A program made the position numbers and the translations under genes. From Sphingobacteriaceae bacterium (GTDB lineage: Bacteria; Bacteroidota; Bacteroidia; B-17B0; Aurantibacillaceae): a DNA stretch of 12,888 nucleotides. Positions 1 to 6,429 of the stretch are shown here, one piece after another (within the stretch, counting starts at the first letter, position 1; each line of letters opens with the position of its first letter). The notes below the pieces were generated by a model, which did no database searches, had not been told where the DNA came from, and saw only the letters and a list, made by a program, of their open reading frames with translations. The stretch is from the NCBI GenBank assembly GCA_025360355.1, contig JANYCL010000139.1, forward strand, positions 1 through 12,888, in the 5' to 3' direction.

Positions 1-1277
1 GCTCTCGACATATTTGTTGTGTCCAAAATTCCTTCCCGCATTTGCCAGGATTGAAATAAATTTAATCCAATGAAAAAAATAATTAATAAGAAACATAAAT
101 TTTTTATTCGGTGTTGTAAAAAATGATCGGCAAAATAACCCAAGGGAATACACAATACGGCATAAGTAGCAACAAGAGCGCGGTTTCCGAAACAACTGCC
201 GAACCACCAACAGCTCCAACTCGAAACGATATAAAGACTCGCTAAAGAGTAGGCGAGCACAGGCAGAAATAAATTTTTATTCTTTTTGTAAAGAAAATAA
301 AATCCGATGCTGATGAAGATCATTAATGGTGTATAAATGAACCAACCCTTCCGGAAACTAAATAAAACTTTTAAAAGATGCGGCTTAAATAATTCCATTC
401 CCTCTCCTGGATTTCCTGAACCATAAGGATTGACGAAGAAATGTCCGGATGCATATTTATAATAATACAATTGAATAAATCCAACTCCTGCTAATGCAAA
501 ACCAAATACCACTATTTGTTTGGATCTCATCTTAAATAAATTCAGCTTGTCTTTAAAACTTTTCCAATTGCTTACACCATATAATAACGGAATCAATCCG
601 CTAATTATTTCCGACGGACGACACAAAGCCGCTAACCCAATACACAAACCAAGTAACACGGCATGTTTAATTTTAAATGTTGTATGCCATTGAATGGTCA
701 GGTAAACTATAACAGCGTACAATGTAAATAATAAGTTGTGCGACATAGCGCCTTGTCCGTGGATGCTCGAATGAAAAAAATAATTTGTTCCTAATGCAAT
801 TGCAAGTAATGTAAGTGCAGCGGTTTTGTCATTGAACAAAGTGCAAAGTGTTTTTTTTACAAAACACAAACCGATCAAAGTGTAAATTAAACAACCATAT
901 AAAACACTCAGTTGGTATGGTCGAGAAAAACCATCAGCAGGATATTTTGTATGTGGAGCAATAAGATCAGCAATAAAATAAAAGGGAGCGTAAAAAATTG
1001 ATAAGCCGATAGGGTAACGTATGACCCAATTACCATTATCCCACTTTACTGCTTGATAAAAAGTTTCGCTGGCGTGATAGTTTTTAAGAGTTTGAGTAAT
1101 TACACTGTAGTTCTGTATTGTTAGGTTATGATATTTAAATTGCAAAGGCAGATACATGTAGTATCCAAAAACATCGTAAGATAAAACATTGTTGGGCGGT
1201 AAGAGAATAACAATAGTTGAAATAGTTATGGCAACTAAGAAGAAAACGGAATTTGTTATTCTATTGGTTGATAACAT
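1..1277 (-). CDS. GT-C type polytopic membrane glycosyltransferase (ArnT/PMT-like), 3' end cut by window edge
   Basis: The frame is open from ATG at 1277 to base 1 (425 codons visible). The ATG is the first start after an in-frame TAA at 1287-1289. The protein is rich in hydrophobic segments, beginning with a membrane helix at about residues 10-27. It is followed by a short loop with SYDVFGYYMYLP (Asp35), the place where GT-C enzymes of the ArnT/PMT/GT39 type keep the catalytic acidic residue of the first extracytoplasmic loop. Later motifs are RYPIGLSIFYAPFY (88-101), GQGAMSHNLLF (174-184), LCRPSE (218-223), then SFRKGWFIYTP, WSCWWFGSCFGNRAL and SWQMREGILDTTNMSR near the edge. This set is characteristic of a Bacteroidota glycosyltransferase family. 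The likely role, from the family, is transfer of a sugar from a polyprenyl-linked donor to an envelope glycan or protein; donor and acceptor cannot be read. The gene starts 18 bases after the DUF2147 gene and is probably the distal member of its operon. The class is fairly certain, the substrate unknown. Confidence 0.85.
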   Translation of the reverse strand, partial: MLSTNRITNSVFFLVAITISTIVILLPPNNVLSYDVFGYYMYLPLQFKYHNLTIQNYSVITQTLKNYHASETFYQAVKWDNGNWVIRYPIGLSIFYAPFYFIADLIAPHTKYPADGFSRPYQLSVLYGCLIYTLIGLCFVKKTLCTLFNDKTAALTLLAIALGTNYFFHSSIHGQGAMSHNLLFTLYAVIVYLTIQWHTTFKIKHAVLLGLCIGLAALCRPSEIISGLIPLLYGVSNWKSFKDKLNLFKMRSKQIVVFGFALAGVGFIQLYYYKYASGHFFVNPYGSGNPGEGMELFKPHLLKVLFSFRKGWFIYTPLMIFISIGFYFLYKKNKNLFLPVLAYSLASLYIVSSWSCWWFGSCFGNRALVATYAVLCIPLGYFADHFLQHRIKNLCFLLIIFFIGLNLFQSWQMREGILDTTNMSR

Positions 1278-1295
1278 CAGATCGGATTACCGGAA

Positions 1296-1724
1296 TTATT
1301 TTTCTTTAAAATCTATTTTGGTCCAATGCGCAGTTCTTCCTAATAAAGAAATGCCAATGAATCCACGGATGTCTAAATTGCCTTTTGAATCGCGGGTTAC
1401 TTTGCAATCGTAAGTTTTTCCATTTTTCGGATCGTAAATAGTCCCATCTTTCCAGGTATCATCACCATCAAACACAAAATTATTCATGATAACCAAACCA
1501 AGTCTTTTTTGAGTCCGCTTTTTTACATCTGGATTGTTTTCATCTAATCTATCCGGATTTTTTGTCCAAGCCAGCATGCCAAAGTATTTACCACCGCTTT
1601 CAAAAATCTTTATCACAGCCTCTCCTTCAGGATTCATGTAAGTACCTATAATATCACCGGTTTTGTTTTGTGCATTCATTGCAGTAAGGCCGAAGAAAGC
1701 GAGAAGAAGAATAAGTTTTTTCAT
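1296..1724 (-). CDS. Secreted DUF2147 domain protein
   Basis: A 142-residue protein. It has a Sec signal peptide (MKKLILLLAFFGLTAMNAQ, cleavage likely after Ala18), so it is exported to the periplasm or beyond. The mature part is a single small beta-rich domain matching DUF2147: an opening IIGTYMNPEGEAVIKIFESGGKYFG-type strand pair (residues about 25-50), a GLVIMNNFVFDGD segment, a DGTIYDPKNGKTYDCKV segment (93-109), and the ending GISLLGRTAHWTKI (123-136). The pattern WxDGxIYDPxxGKxY followed by GxxLLGRTxxW is the family hallmark. Length is usual for the family. The biochemical function of DUF2147 is not established; a lipocalin-like ligand-binding fold is one guess. It follows the GNAT gene by 3 bases and precedes the glycosyltransferase gene by 18, so co-transcription is likely. 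Confidence 0.9.
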   Translation of the reverse strand: MKKLILLLAFFGLTAMNAQNKTGDIIGTYMNPEGEAVIKIFESGGKYFGMLAWTKNPDRLDENNPDVKKRTQKRLGLVIMNNFVFDGDDTWKDGTIYDPKNGKTYDCKVTRDSKGNLDIRGFIGISLLGRTAHWTKIDFKEK

Positions 1725-1727
1725 TTG

Positions 1728-2240
1728 TTATTTTTTTATTTTGTTTTCAAATAAACTAAGTAACGAACCGCCATAATGTTCAGGTAAGCCCTCAACTTTT
1801 TGAAGCTGCTGCTGACCAATATAGTTGAAACCGCAATTTATATAATAATTCCGTAATATTTCATTATTGCCCCAGGTATCCATGCGGAGATATTCTTTGT
1901 TATTCTCTTTCGCATGTTCTATAGCCCAATGTTTTATCACTTCCATTATGTTTTTACCTTTAAAATCAGAATTAGTTGTAATGCGGTGAAGATAAATTGC
2001 GGGATCTTTGTTTTTTTCGCCCCAAATGACAGGATCGTTATACATTACTGAAAATATGCAAACAATGGTATCGTCCTCTATTATTTTCCAATGCCGTTTT
2101 TCTTTTATTTCAGTTATGATCAATTCACGACTGAACTGCGGCCACAATTCGTAACCTTTTCTTTTTTGGTAAGCAATAGCACCGTCGAATAATTCAAAAA
2201 TTACTTTTAGATCCTCTATGGAACTATTTGTTATCAGCAT
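1728..2240 (-). CDS. GNAT-family N-acetyltransferase
   Basis: A 170-residue cytoplasmic protein with no signal peptide or membrane helix. The fold order is that of GNAT enzymes, which move an acetyl group from acetyl-CoA to an amine. There is an N-terminal helix pair (residues about 7-50), a central strand with WKIIEDDTIVCIFSVMYNDP (51-70), the acetyl-CoA motif A strand and loop YLHRITTNSDFKGKNIMEVIKHWA (84-107), and motif B LRMDTWGNNEILRNYYINCGFNYIG (118-142), whose NCGFNYIG ending is typical. The pyrophosphate loop reads DFKGKN instead of the classical R/QxxGxG/A, a mild degeneration seen in many GNATs. The substrate cannot be inferred. ATG at 2240 begins the homologous N-terminus and lies 9 bases after the preceding stop codon; there is no Shine-Dalgarno sequence, as is common in Bacteroidota. 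Confidence 0.88.
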   Translation of the reverse strand: MLITNSSIEDLKVIFELFDGAIAYQKRKGYELWPQFSRELIITEIKEKRHWKIIEDDTIVCIFSVMYNDPVIWGEKNKDPAIYLHRITTNSDFKGKNIMEVIKHWAIEHAKENNKEYLRMDTWGNNEILRNYYINCGFNYIGQQQLQKVEGLPEHYGGSLLSLFENKIKK

Positions 2241-2249
2241 TTTAAAAAA

Positions 2250-4775
2250 TTATTCCCACTTTGGCAATCTGCCTGGTGTTGCTGGCAATTTCATGCTTTC
2301 AGCTTTTGCTTCAAGATCATTTAATTTTTTTGATGCATCTGAAATTTGAGCATACACAAGTTTAAATTTATCTTTTATCTCACTTAATTTTTCTTTGTAG
2401 GTAGTGGTAGCGCCTAAAGAATTTCCCCATGTTCCGCCGATCATATTTTCCAATGAACCTGTTAAGCCTGGTAAAGTTTCGAATTCACGTTTTGCTAAAC
2501 TTCCATCACCATGCATGATAAAGGAAATATCTTTTATTTGCGATTCAATTGTTTTTACATCGTTCATCAACGTCATGCTGTTGCTCGGACCTTTTTGTAA
2601 ACCGGCTTTTAAATATTTCAAACGCTCACTCATGTTACCGATATAAGCATCGCTTCCCATTACAACGCGTCTGAATTCTCCCAGAGATCTATTAAAATCC
2701 ATCATTTCTTTTTGATCAGGAATTGGAAGTGTAGAATTTTGAAGCGTTACTAAATTAAATCCAACCTTATCACTTAAAATTTCTATTTGTGCATTGTACA
2801 CTTTTACAACTTGTGCAAAATATTTTCCGGGTATTGCAACCGGACCTGCATCTGCACCTTCGTAAGGATTATCCGGATTTGGGGTGTAAAAATTAACTGG
2901 CCCTGTAACTTCTAATCTTCCGTCCCAAGTAATTTTTTTCATGCCCTTATTTGCATCTTGTTTTAGTTTGCGGACTTCGTTTCCTTGCTCATCTGTTATG
3001 ATAACTAAAGTATAAGCGGCTTCTTCGTTATCTTCTAAACGGATACTGTCGGCAACAGGATAAAAAACATCTTTGTTTGCTTTTACTTTATCTTTCTCTG
3101 CATCTTTACGTTTATCTTTTAAACTTTTGTAAGAATCTTTTTGGTAATATGTTATAGTTGCACCAATAGGAGGATTACTTGCATTGAATAAGGAAGCTCC
3201 CTGAAAAGATTTTCCTTTATGACCATATGGTGTTGATTCGTTAAATACCAAGCCATCTTTTACAGGGAAAATAAATGCTTTCTTATCAAGATCTGCTTTT
3301 TTGATATTTTGTAATAAACTATAATCATCAATTACATAAAACCCACGACCAAAGGTTGCAATGATAATATCGTTCTCTCTTTTTTGGATCGCAATATCTT
3401 TGATGCAAATTGCTTCAGGCAAACCATTTTTTATTTCGATCCAGTTCTTCCCGCCGTCATTGCTAAAATAAAAACCGAATTCAGTTCCGCAGAATAAAAG
3501 ATTTTTGTTTAAATGATCTTCTGCCATACTATAAGCAGATCCGCTTACAGGTAAATTGCCTGTAATGCTTGTCCATGTTTTTCCTTTGTCACTTGTCTTA
3601 ACTAAATAAGGTTTGAAATCGCCGTTACGGTGATTATTTAAAACTGCATAAGCAATATTCTCATCGTACTGCGATGCCATAATGAAATTAACAAGTGGAC
3701 CAACTGTAATACCACCAACTGTTGTTGAAGGAACTTGTGGGCTTTTAGTCCACGTTTTTCCGCCATCAGATGTAATTTGTATTAAACCATCATCTGTTCC
3801 TGCGTAAATTATATTTTCATTTTTTGGAGATTCAGCTAAGGAAGTAATATTTCCGTAAAGCGAAGTGGATTGATTTTTTGCAACCGCATCCATACTCCAA
3901 ACTTTTCCCATTACAGGCATTTTATTTCTATCAACCTGACGAGTAATATCCGGACTAATTACTTTCCATGTATTTCCTCTGTCATCACTTCTGAAAACTT
4001 TGTTCGCAGCAAAATAAATTCTTTTATTATCAAAATTACTAATCAGAATAGGCGCATCCCAATTAAAACGGTATGCAGGCTCGCCCGGTTTTTCTTGTGG
4101 ACGAATATCCACTGCTTCTCCTGATTTCCTGTCGAAACGAACTAATCCGCCGTATTGCCATTCTGAATAAACAATATTGGGTTCAGTTGGATCAACGCGT
4201 GATTGAAAGCCATCTCCGCCGACTGTTACATACCAATCTGCATTAATAATTCCTGTTGCACTTTTGGTACGTGACGGTCCGCCTAAAGAGTTATTGTCCT
4301 GAGTTCCGCCATAAATATTATAAAATGGTTTGTCGTTATCGGTACATACACGGTAAAATTGTGTTATTGGTAAATTAGCTTTGTAATCCCAAGTTTCAGC
4401 TCCATCAAAACTTTCATACAAACCACCATCGCAGCCAACTAACATGTGGTTTGTATTTTTTGGATCAACATAAATATCGTGATTATCTACGTGTTTGTTT
4501 TTTTCTCCCAAACCTTTAAATGTTTTTCCACCATCTGTTGTAACTTGTAACCAAGTGTCCATCGAATAAACTTTATCTACATTTTTCGGATCACAAAAAA
4601 TTTCCTGATAATAATTTCCTGCAGTGGCCCAATCACTTTGTTTATTCCAACTTGCACCACGGTCGGTACTTTTGTAAAAGCCTTTTCCTTCAGTTGCTTC
4701 AATTATTGCATATACAACATCCGAATTCACAGGTGAAATGTCAAATGAGATCCGTCCCATGTCAGTTGTGGGCAA
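2250..4775 (-). CDS. C-terminal fragment of the interrupted BNR protein (about 836-841 aa after TAG)
   Basis: Continuation of the same frame beyond the TAG. If translated independently it could start at TTG 4775 or ATG 4760, but neither is preceded by a ribosome binding site and the product would lack a signal peptide. As a separate gene it is therefore an artefact of the stop codon. It carries at least five Asp boxes, the FlgD-like domain (around window positions 3060-2900) and the helical C-terminus ending RLPKWE. Stop codon TAA, 9 bases before the GNAT start. Confidence 0.6.
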   Translation of the reverse strand: MPTTDMGRISFDISPVNSDVVYAIIEATEGKGFYKSTDRGASWNKQSDWATAGNYYQEIFCDPKNVDKVYSMDTWLQVTTDGGKTFKGLGEKNKHVDNHDIYVDPKNTNHMLVGCDGGLYESFDGAETWDYKANLPITQFYRVCTDNDKPFYNIYGGTQDNNSLGGPSRTKSATGIINADWYVTVGGDGFQSRVDPTEPNIVYSEWQYGGLVRFDRKSGEAVDIRPQEKPGEPAYRFNWDAPILISNFDNKRIYFAANKVFRSDDRGNTWKVISPDITRQVDRNKMPVMGKVWSMDAVAKNQSTSLYGNITSLAESPKNENIIYAGTDDGLIQITSDGGKTWTKSPQVPSTTVGGITVGPLVNFIMASQYDENIAYAVLNNHRNGDFKPYLVKTSDKGKTWTSITGNLPVSGSAYSMAEDHLNKNLLFCGTEFGFYFSNDGGKNWIEIKNGLPEAICIKDIAIQKRENDIIIATFGRGFYVIDDYSLLQNIKKADLDKKAFIFPVKDGLVFNESTPYGHKGKSFQGASLFNASNPPIGATITYYQKDSYKSLKDKRKDAEKDKVKANKDVFYPVADSIRLEDNEEAAYTLVIITDEQGNEVRKLKQDANKGMKKITWDGRLEVTGPVNFYTPNPDNPYEGADAGPVAIPGKYFAQVVKVYNAQIEILSDKVGFNLVTLQNSTLPIPDQKEMMDFNRSLGEFRRVVMGSDAYIGNMSERLKYLKAGLQKGPSNSMTLMNDVKTIESQIKDISFIMHGDGSLAKREFETLPGLTGSLENMIGGTWGNSLGATTTYKEKLSEIKDKFKLVYAQISDASKKLNDLEAKAESMKLPATPGRLPKWE

Positions 4776-4793
4776 GCCGTTAGTTAATTTATT

Positions 4794-5564
4794 CTAGGTT
4801 AAACCGCTATCAGTACTTTTATAAAGCGCGCTTTCCGGTCCGCCGCTAATGTATGTCCATTCGTGTCGACGGCGTTGATGTGCAGCTGCGTAAATAATAT
4901 TATTATGTTTTGGATCAATGTGAACTTCGTTAAATCCTGTATTCTCGCTTACATTTAAAACTTGTTTCCATGTTTTACCGCCATCAGTTGTTTTATAAAT
5001 ACCGCGCTCTCCACCGGGATTCCATAACGGTCCGTATGCAGCTACATAAACTATATCTGAATTATCGGAATCGATTGAAATATTACCGATGTGTTCAGAT
5101 TTACTAAGACCAACATTTTTCCATGATTTTCCGCCGTCTTCACTTTTATAAACGCCATCACCATAACCAACTGCGCGTTGATTATTATTTTCTCCTGTCC
5201 CCACCCAAATTACATTTGGATTATTTGGATCAATGGAAACGCAACCAATAGAGTAGGCGCTTTGTCCATCAAAGATCGGACTGAATGTTACACCTGCGTT
5301 TGAAGTTTTCCAAACACCACCAGCTGCTGCGGCAATATACCATTCGTTTTTATTTTTTGGATTAACTGCAATATCAATAACACGACCGGAAGTTACGGCA
5401 GGACCAATACTTCTGAATGATAAAGAAGAATAGGTTTCCGGTTTCAACATCGGGTCGGTAATAGTTGCAGGTTTTGTTTCTTTTTTGTCTGTTGATTTTT
5501 TCTGTGCTTCAGAAAAATTTGTAATTAATAAAGCAACTGCGAATAATAAAGTTATTTTTTTCAT
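4794..5564 (-). CDS. N-terminal fragment of the interrupted BNR protein (256 aa before TAG)
   Basis: This is the part translated if the TAG is honoured: signal peptide, linker rich in Lys/Thr (residues about 21-38), the conserved SLSFRSIGPAVTSGRV opening, and the first propeller blades with TSNAGVTF, SEDGGKSW and TTDGGKTW boxes, ending at STDSGLT. It would be exported but would hold an incomplete propeller, so a stable function is doubtful. A consensus promoter lies just upstream of the ATG. Confidence 0.7.
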   Translation of the reverse strand: MKKITLLFAVALLITNFSEAQKKSTDKKETKPATITDPMLKPETYSSLSFRSIGPAVTSGRVIDIAVNPKNKNEWYIAAAAGGVWKTSNAGVTFSPIFDGQSAYSIGCVSIDPNNPNVIWVGTGENNNQRAVGYGDGVYKSEDGGKSWKNVGLSKSEHIGNISIDSDNSDIVYVAAYGPLWNPGGERGIYKTTDGGKTWKQVLNVSENTGFNEVHIDPKHNNIIYAAAHQRRRHEWTYISGGPESALYKSTDSGLT

Positions 5565-5581
5565 GGGAATTTGTTGGTGTA

Positions 5582-5611
5582 CAAAGCTAATATTTTTGAC
5601 CAAAAAGCCAA
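5582..5611 (-). promoter_or_regulatory. Bacteroidota sigma-ABfr-type promoter of the BNR gene operon
   Basis: On the minus strand TTG (5611-5609), a 19-base spacer and TAGCTTTG (5589-5582) match the Bacteroidota consensus TTG-N19-TAnnTTTG exactly. The -7 box ends 17 bases before the ATG at 5564, giving a short leader of roughly 10-14 bases. This supports 5564 as the true start, since an upstream start would lie inside or before the promoter. Confidence 0.75.
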
Positions 5612-5631
5612 GAAATCGGAGCATTGAATCG

Positions 5632-5656
5632 GCCCTAAAACCCTCAAAAATAGGGC
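5632..5656. repeat. Inverted repeat GCCCTA-N13-TAGGGC in the divergent region
   Basis: Perfect 6-bp arms (5632-5637 and 5651-5656) around a 13-base loop. It lies upstream of the BNR promoter, between the two divergent transcription units. No gene ends here, so it is not an obvious terminator. It may be a protein site or a remnant of a dispersed repeat. Confidence 0.5.
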
Positions 5657-5681
5657 TTAAATGACTACAAAAGCTCAAAAT

Positions 5682-5695
5682 CCCTCAATAGAGGG
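5682..5695. repeat. Short GC-rich hairpin CCCTC-AATA-GAGGG
   Basis: Perfect 5-bp arms with a 4-base loop. The surrounding 5682-5704 is an imperfect direct copy of 5641-5664: both run CCCTC, a short A-rich stretch, AGGG or GAGGG, then TAAATGA. The two copies lie about 41 bases apart. Function unknown. Confidence 0.45.
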
Positions 5696-5709
5696 GGTAA
5701 ATGAGTAAA

Positions 5710-5725
5710 TTTAGGCTAGTCTAAA
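5710..5725. promoter_or_regulatory. Candidate DtxR/MntR operator, box 1
   Basis: TTTAGGCTAGTCTAAA is palindromic at 14 of 16 positions (mismatch only at positions 6 and 11). It resembles the TTAGG.TAG core of the DtxR/IdeR box. It ends 3 bases before the -33 TTG of the regulator's own promoter. The placement next to a DtxR-family gene makes autoregulation likely; binding is inferred. Confidence 0.65.
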
Positions 5726-5728
5726 AAT

Positions 5729-5759
5729 TTGTTTAGGGTTATTTAAATTTGTACATTTG
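5729..5759 (+). promoter_or_regulatory. Promoter of the mntR-mntH operon
   Basis: TTG (5729-5731), 20-base spacer, TACATTTG (5752-5759), matching TTG-N19/20-TAnnTTTG. An overlapping TAAATTTG (5744-5751) also fits the -7 box, but has no TTG at the right distance. The -7 box ends only four bases before the ATG at 5764, so transcription should start at or within a base or two of the start codon. Confidence 0.65.
5732..5747. promoter_or_regulatory. Candidate DtxR/MntR operator, box 2 (weaker)
   Basis: TTTAGGGTTATTTAAA matches box 1 at 12 of 16 positions, is palindromic only in its outer TTTA/TAAA arms, and begins exactly 22 bp (two helical turns) after box 1. It sits inside the spacer between the -33 and -7 elements, where a bound repressor would exclude RNA polymerase. 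Confidence 0.45.
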
Positions 5760-5763
5760 CATC

Positions 5764-6429
5764 ATGTTAGTTTCTTACACAGAAGAAAATTATTTGAAAG
5801 CGATCTATTCTTTGAGTCGTTTGTATAACGATGCGGAGGTGAGTACTAACCAAATTTCCGAGCATTTAAAAAACAAAGCAGCATCTGTTACGGATATGCT
5901 AAAAAAATTGTCGGATAAAAAGTTAATTGATTACAAACCATATAAAGGTGTTAAGTTAACTGATAAAGGAAAAAAGACAGCGATCAAAGTAATTCGCAAA
6001 CATCGTTTATGGGAAGCTTTTTTAGTTGAGAAATTAAAATTTAAGTGGGATGAAGTACATGAGATAGCAGAACAGATGGAACATATACAAAGCGATGAGC
6101 TAATTCAAAAACTGGATAATTTTTTAGGTAATCCAAAATGTGATCCGCATGGTGATCCAATTCCGGATGCGGCGGGAAAATTTTCTGTTCAAAGGTCAAT
6201 CGCGTTATCATCAGCTAAACAAAAAAATAGTTTAGTCGTTACCGGTGTTTCTGACCATAGTTCTGAGTTTTTAAAATATTTATCTAATTCAGGTATTTCA
6301 TTAGGAGATAATTTAAAAATTGAAGAAAGTAATGGTTACGACAGATCATTAAAAATAAAAGTGAATAATAAGCATTCGTTGTTTTTAAGTCATAAAGCAG
6401 CATCAAATATATTAGTGGAAATTAAATAA
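5764..6429 (+). CDS. mntR: DtxR/MntR-family metal-dependent transcriptional repressor
   Basis: 221 residues from ATG at 5764; an in-frame TTG at 5749 would add five residues but lies in the promoter. Domains: winged helix (about 5-65, with recognition segment NKAASVTDMLKKLSDKKLI and wing YKPYKGVKLTDKGK), metal-binding/dimerisation domain (about 70-140), then a C-terminal FeoA/SH3-like domain (about 150-221). Metal ligands that can be aligned with B. subtilis MntR are His80, Glu103, Glu106 and His107 (RKHRLWEAF, AEQMEHIQSDEL). The Glu at 103, rather than Cys as in DtxR, points to the manganese type. However, MntR Asp8 and Glu11 align with Asn9 and Lys12, so one side of the site is altered. The family sequence NPKCDPHGDPIPD (123-135) is present. 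The family binds Mn(II) or Fe(II) and represses uptake genes. It overlaps mntH by one base (TAATG), indicating coupled translation, and has DtxR-like boxes in its promoter. Metal identity is inferred. Confidence 0.9.
   Translation: MLVSYTEENYLKAIYSLSRLYNDAEVSTNQISEHLKNKAASVTDMLKKLSDKKLIDYKPYKGVKLTDKGKKTAIKVIRKHRLWEAFLVEKLKFKWDEVHEIAEQMEHIQSDELIQKLDNFLGNPKCDPHGDPIPDAAGKFSVQRSIALSSAKQKNSLVVTGVSDHSSEFLKYLSNSGISLGDNLKIEESNGYDRSLKIKVNNKHSLFLSHKAASNILVEIK

Larger units (their letters stand above)
2250..5564 (-). pseudogene. Secreted BNR/Asp-box (VPS10/sortilin-like) beta-propeller protein, interrupted by an in-frame TAG
   Basis: One continuous frame of 1105 codons from ATG at 5564, broken only by TAG at 4794-4796 (codon 257). 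The chosen ATG opens a good Sec signal peptide (MKKITLLFAVALLITNFSEAQ); the frame is open upstream to 5678 but those residues are not signal-like and would overlap the promoter. The mature protein holds many Asp boxes (S/TxDxGxTW): SEDGGKSW, TTDGGKTW, STDRGASW, TTDGGKTF, SDDRGNTW, TSDGGKTW, TSDKGKTW and SNDGGKNW. These alternate with NPN.IWVGTGENN-type blades, as in the WD40/YVTN/BNR-like 'glycosyl hydrolase' and VPS10/sortilin-like proteins of Bacteroidota. After the propellers come a FlgD-like beta domain (DEQGNEVRKLKQDANKG...WDGR) and a helical C-terminal region. The stop replaces the Trp of STDSGLT[W], and the same frame resumes with homologous sequence immediately. Despite the family label, enzymatic activity is unproven; ligand binding at the envelope is more likely. 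It is the first gene of a four-gene run. It is either a fresh pseudogene, a sequencing error or a suppressed stop. Confidence 0.88.

Noticed and set aside
1189..1413. 74-codon plus-strand frame across the glycosyltransferase/DUF2147 junction
   Set aside because: It is antisense to two genes with clear family motifs and shows no features of its own.
4760..4800. Two independent genes meeting at the TAG, or a frameshift
   Set aside because: The reading frame is the same on both sides, the interrupted motif is a normal Asp box, and the right-hand part has no own signal peptide or ribosome binding site.
5565..5678. N-terminal extension of the BNR protein to an upstream start at 5678
   Set aside because: The extra 38 residues precede a textbook signal peptide and cover the consensus promoter (5582-5611); ATG 5564 is the better start.
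5749..5763. TTG start at 5749 for the metalloregulator
   Set aside because: It lies within the -7 region; the conserved N-terminus (YTEENYLKAIY) follows the ATG at 5764.
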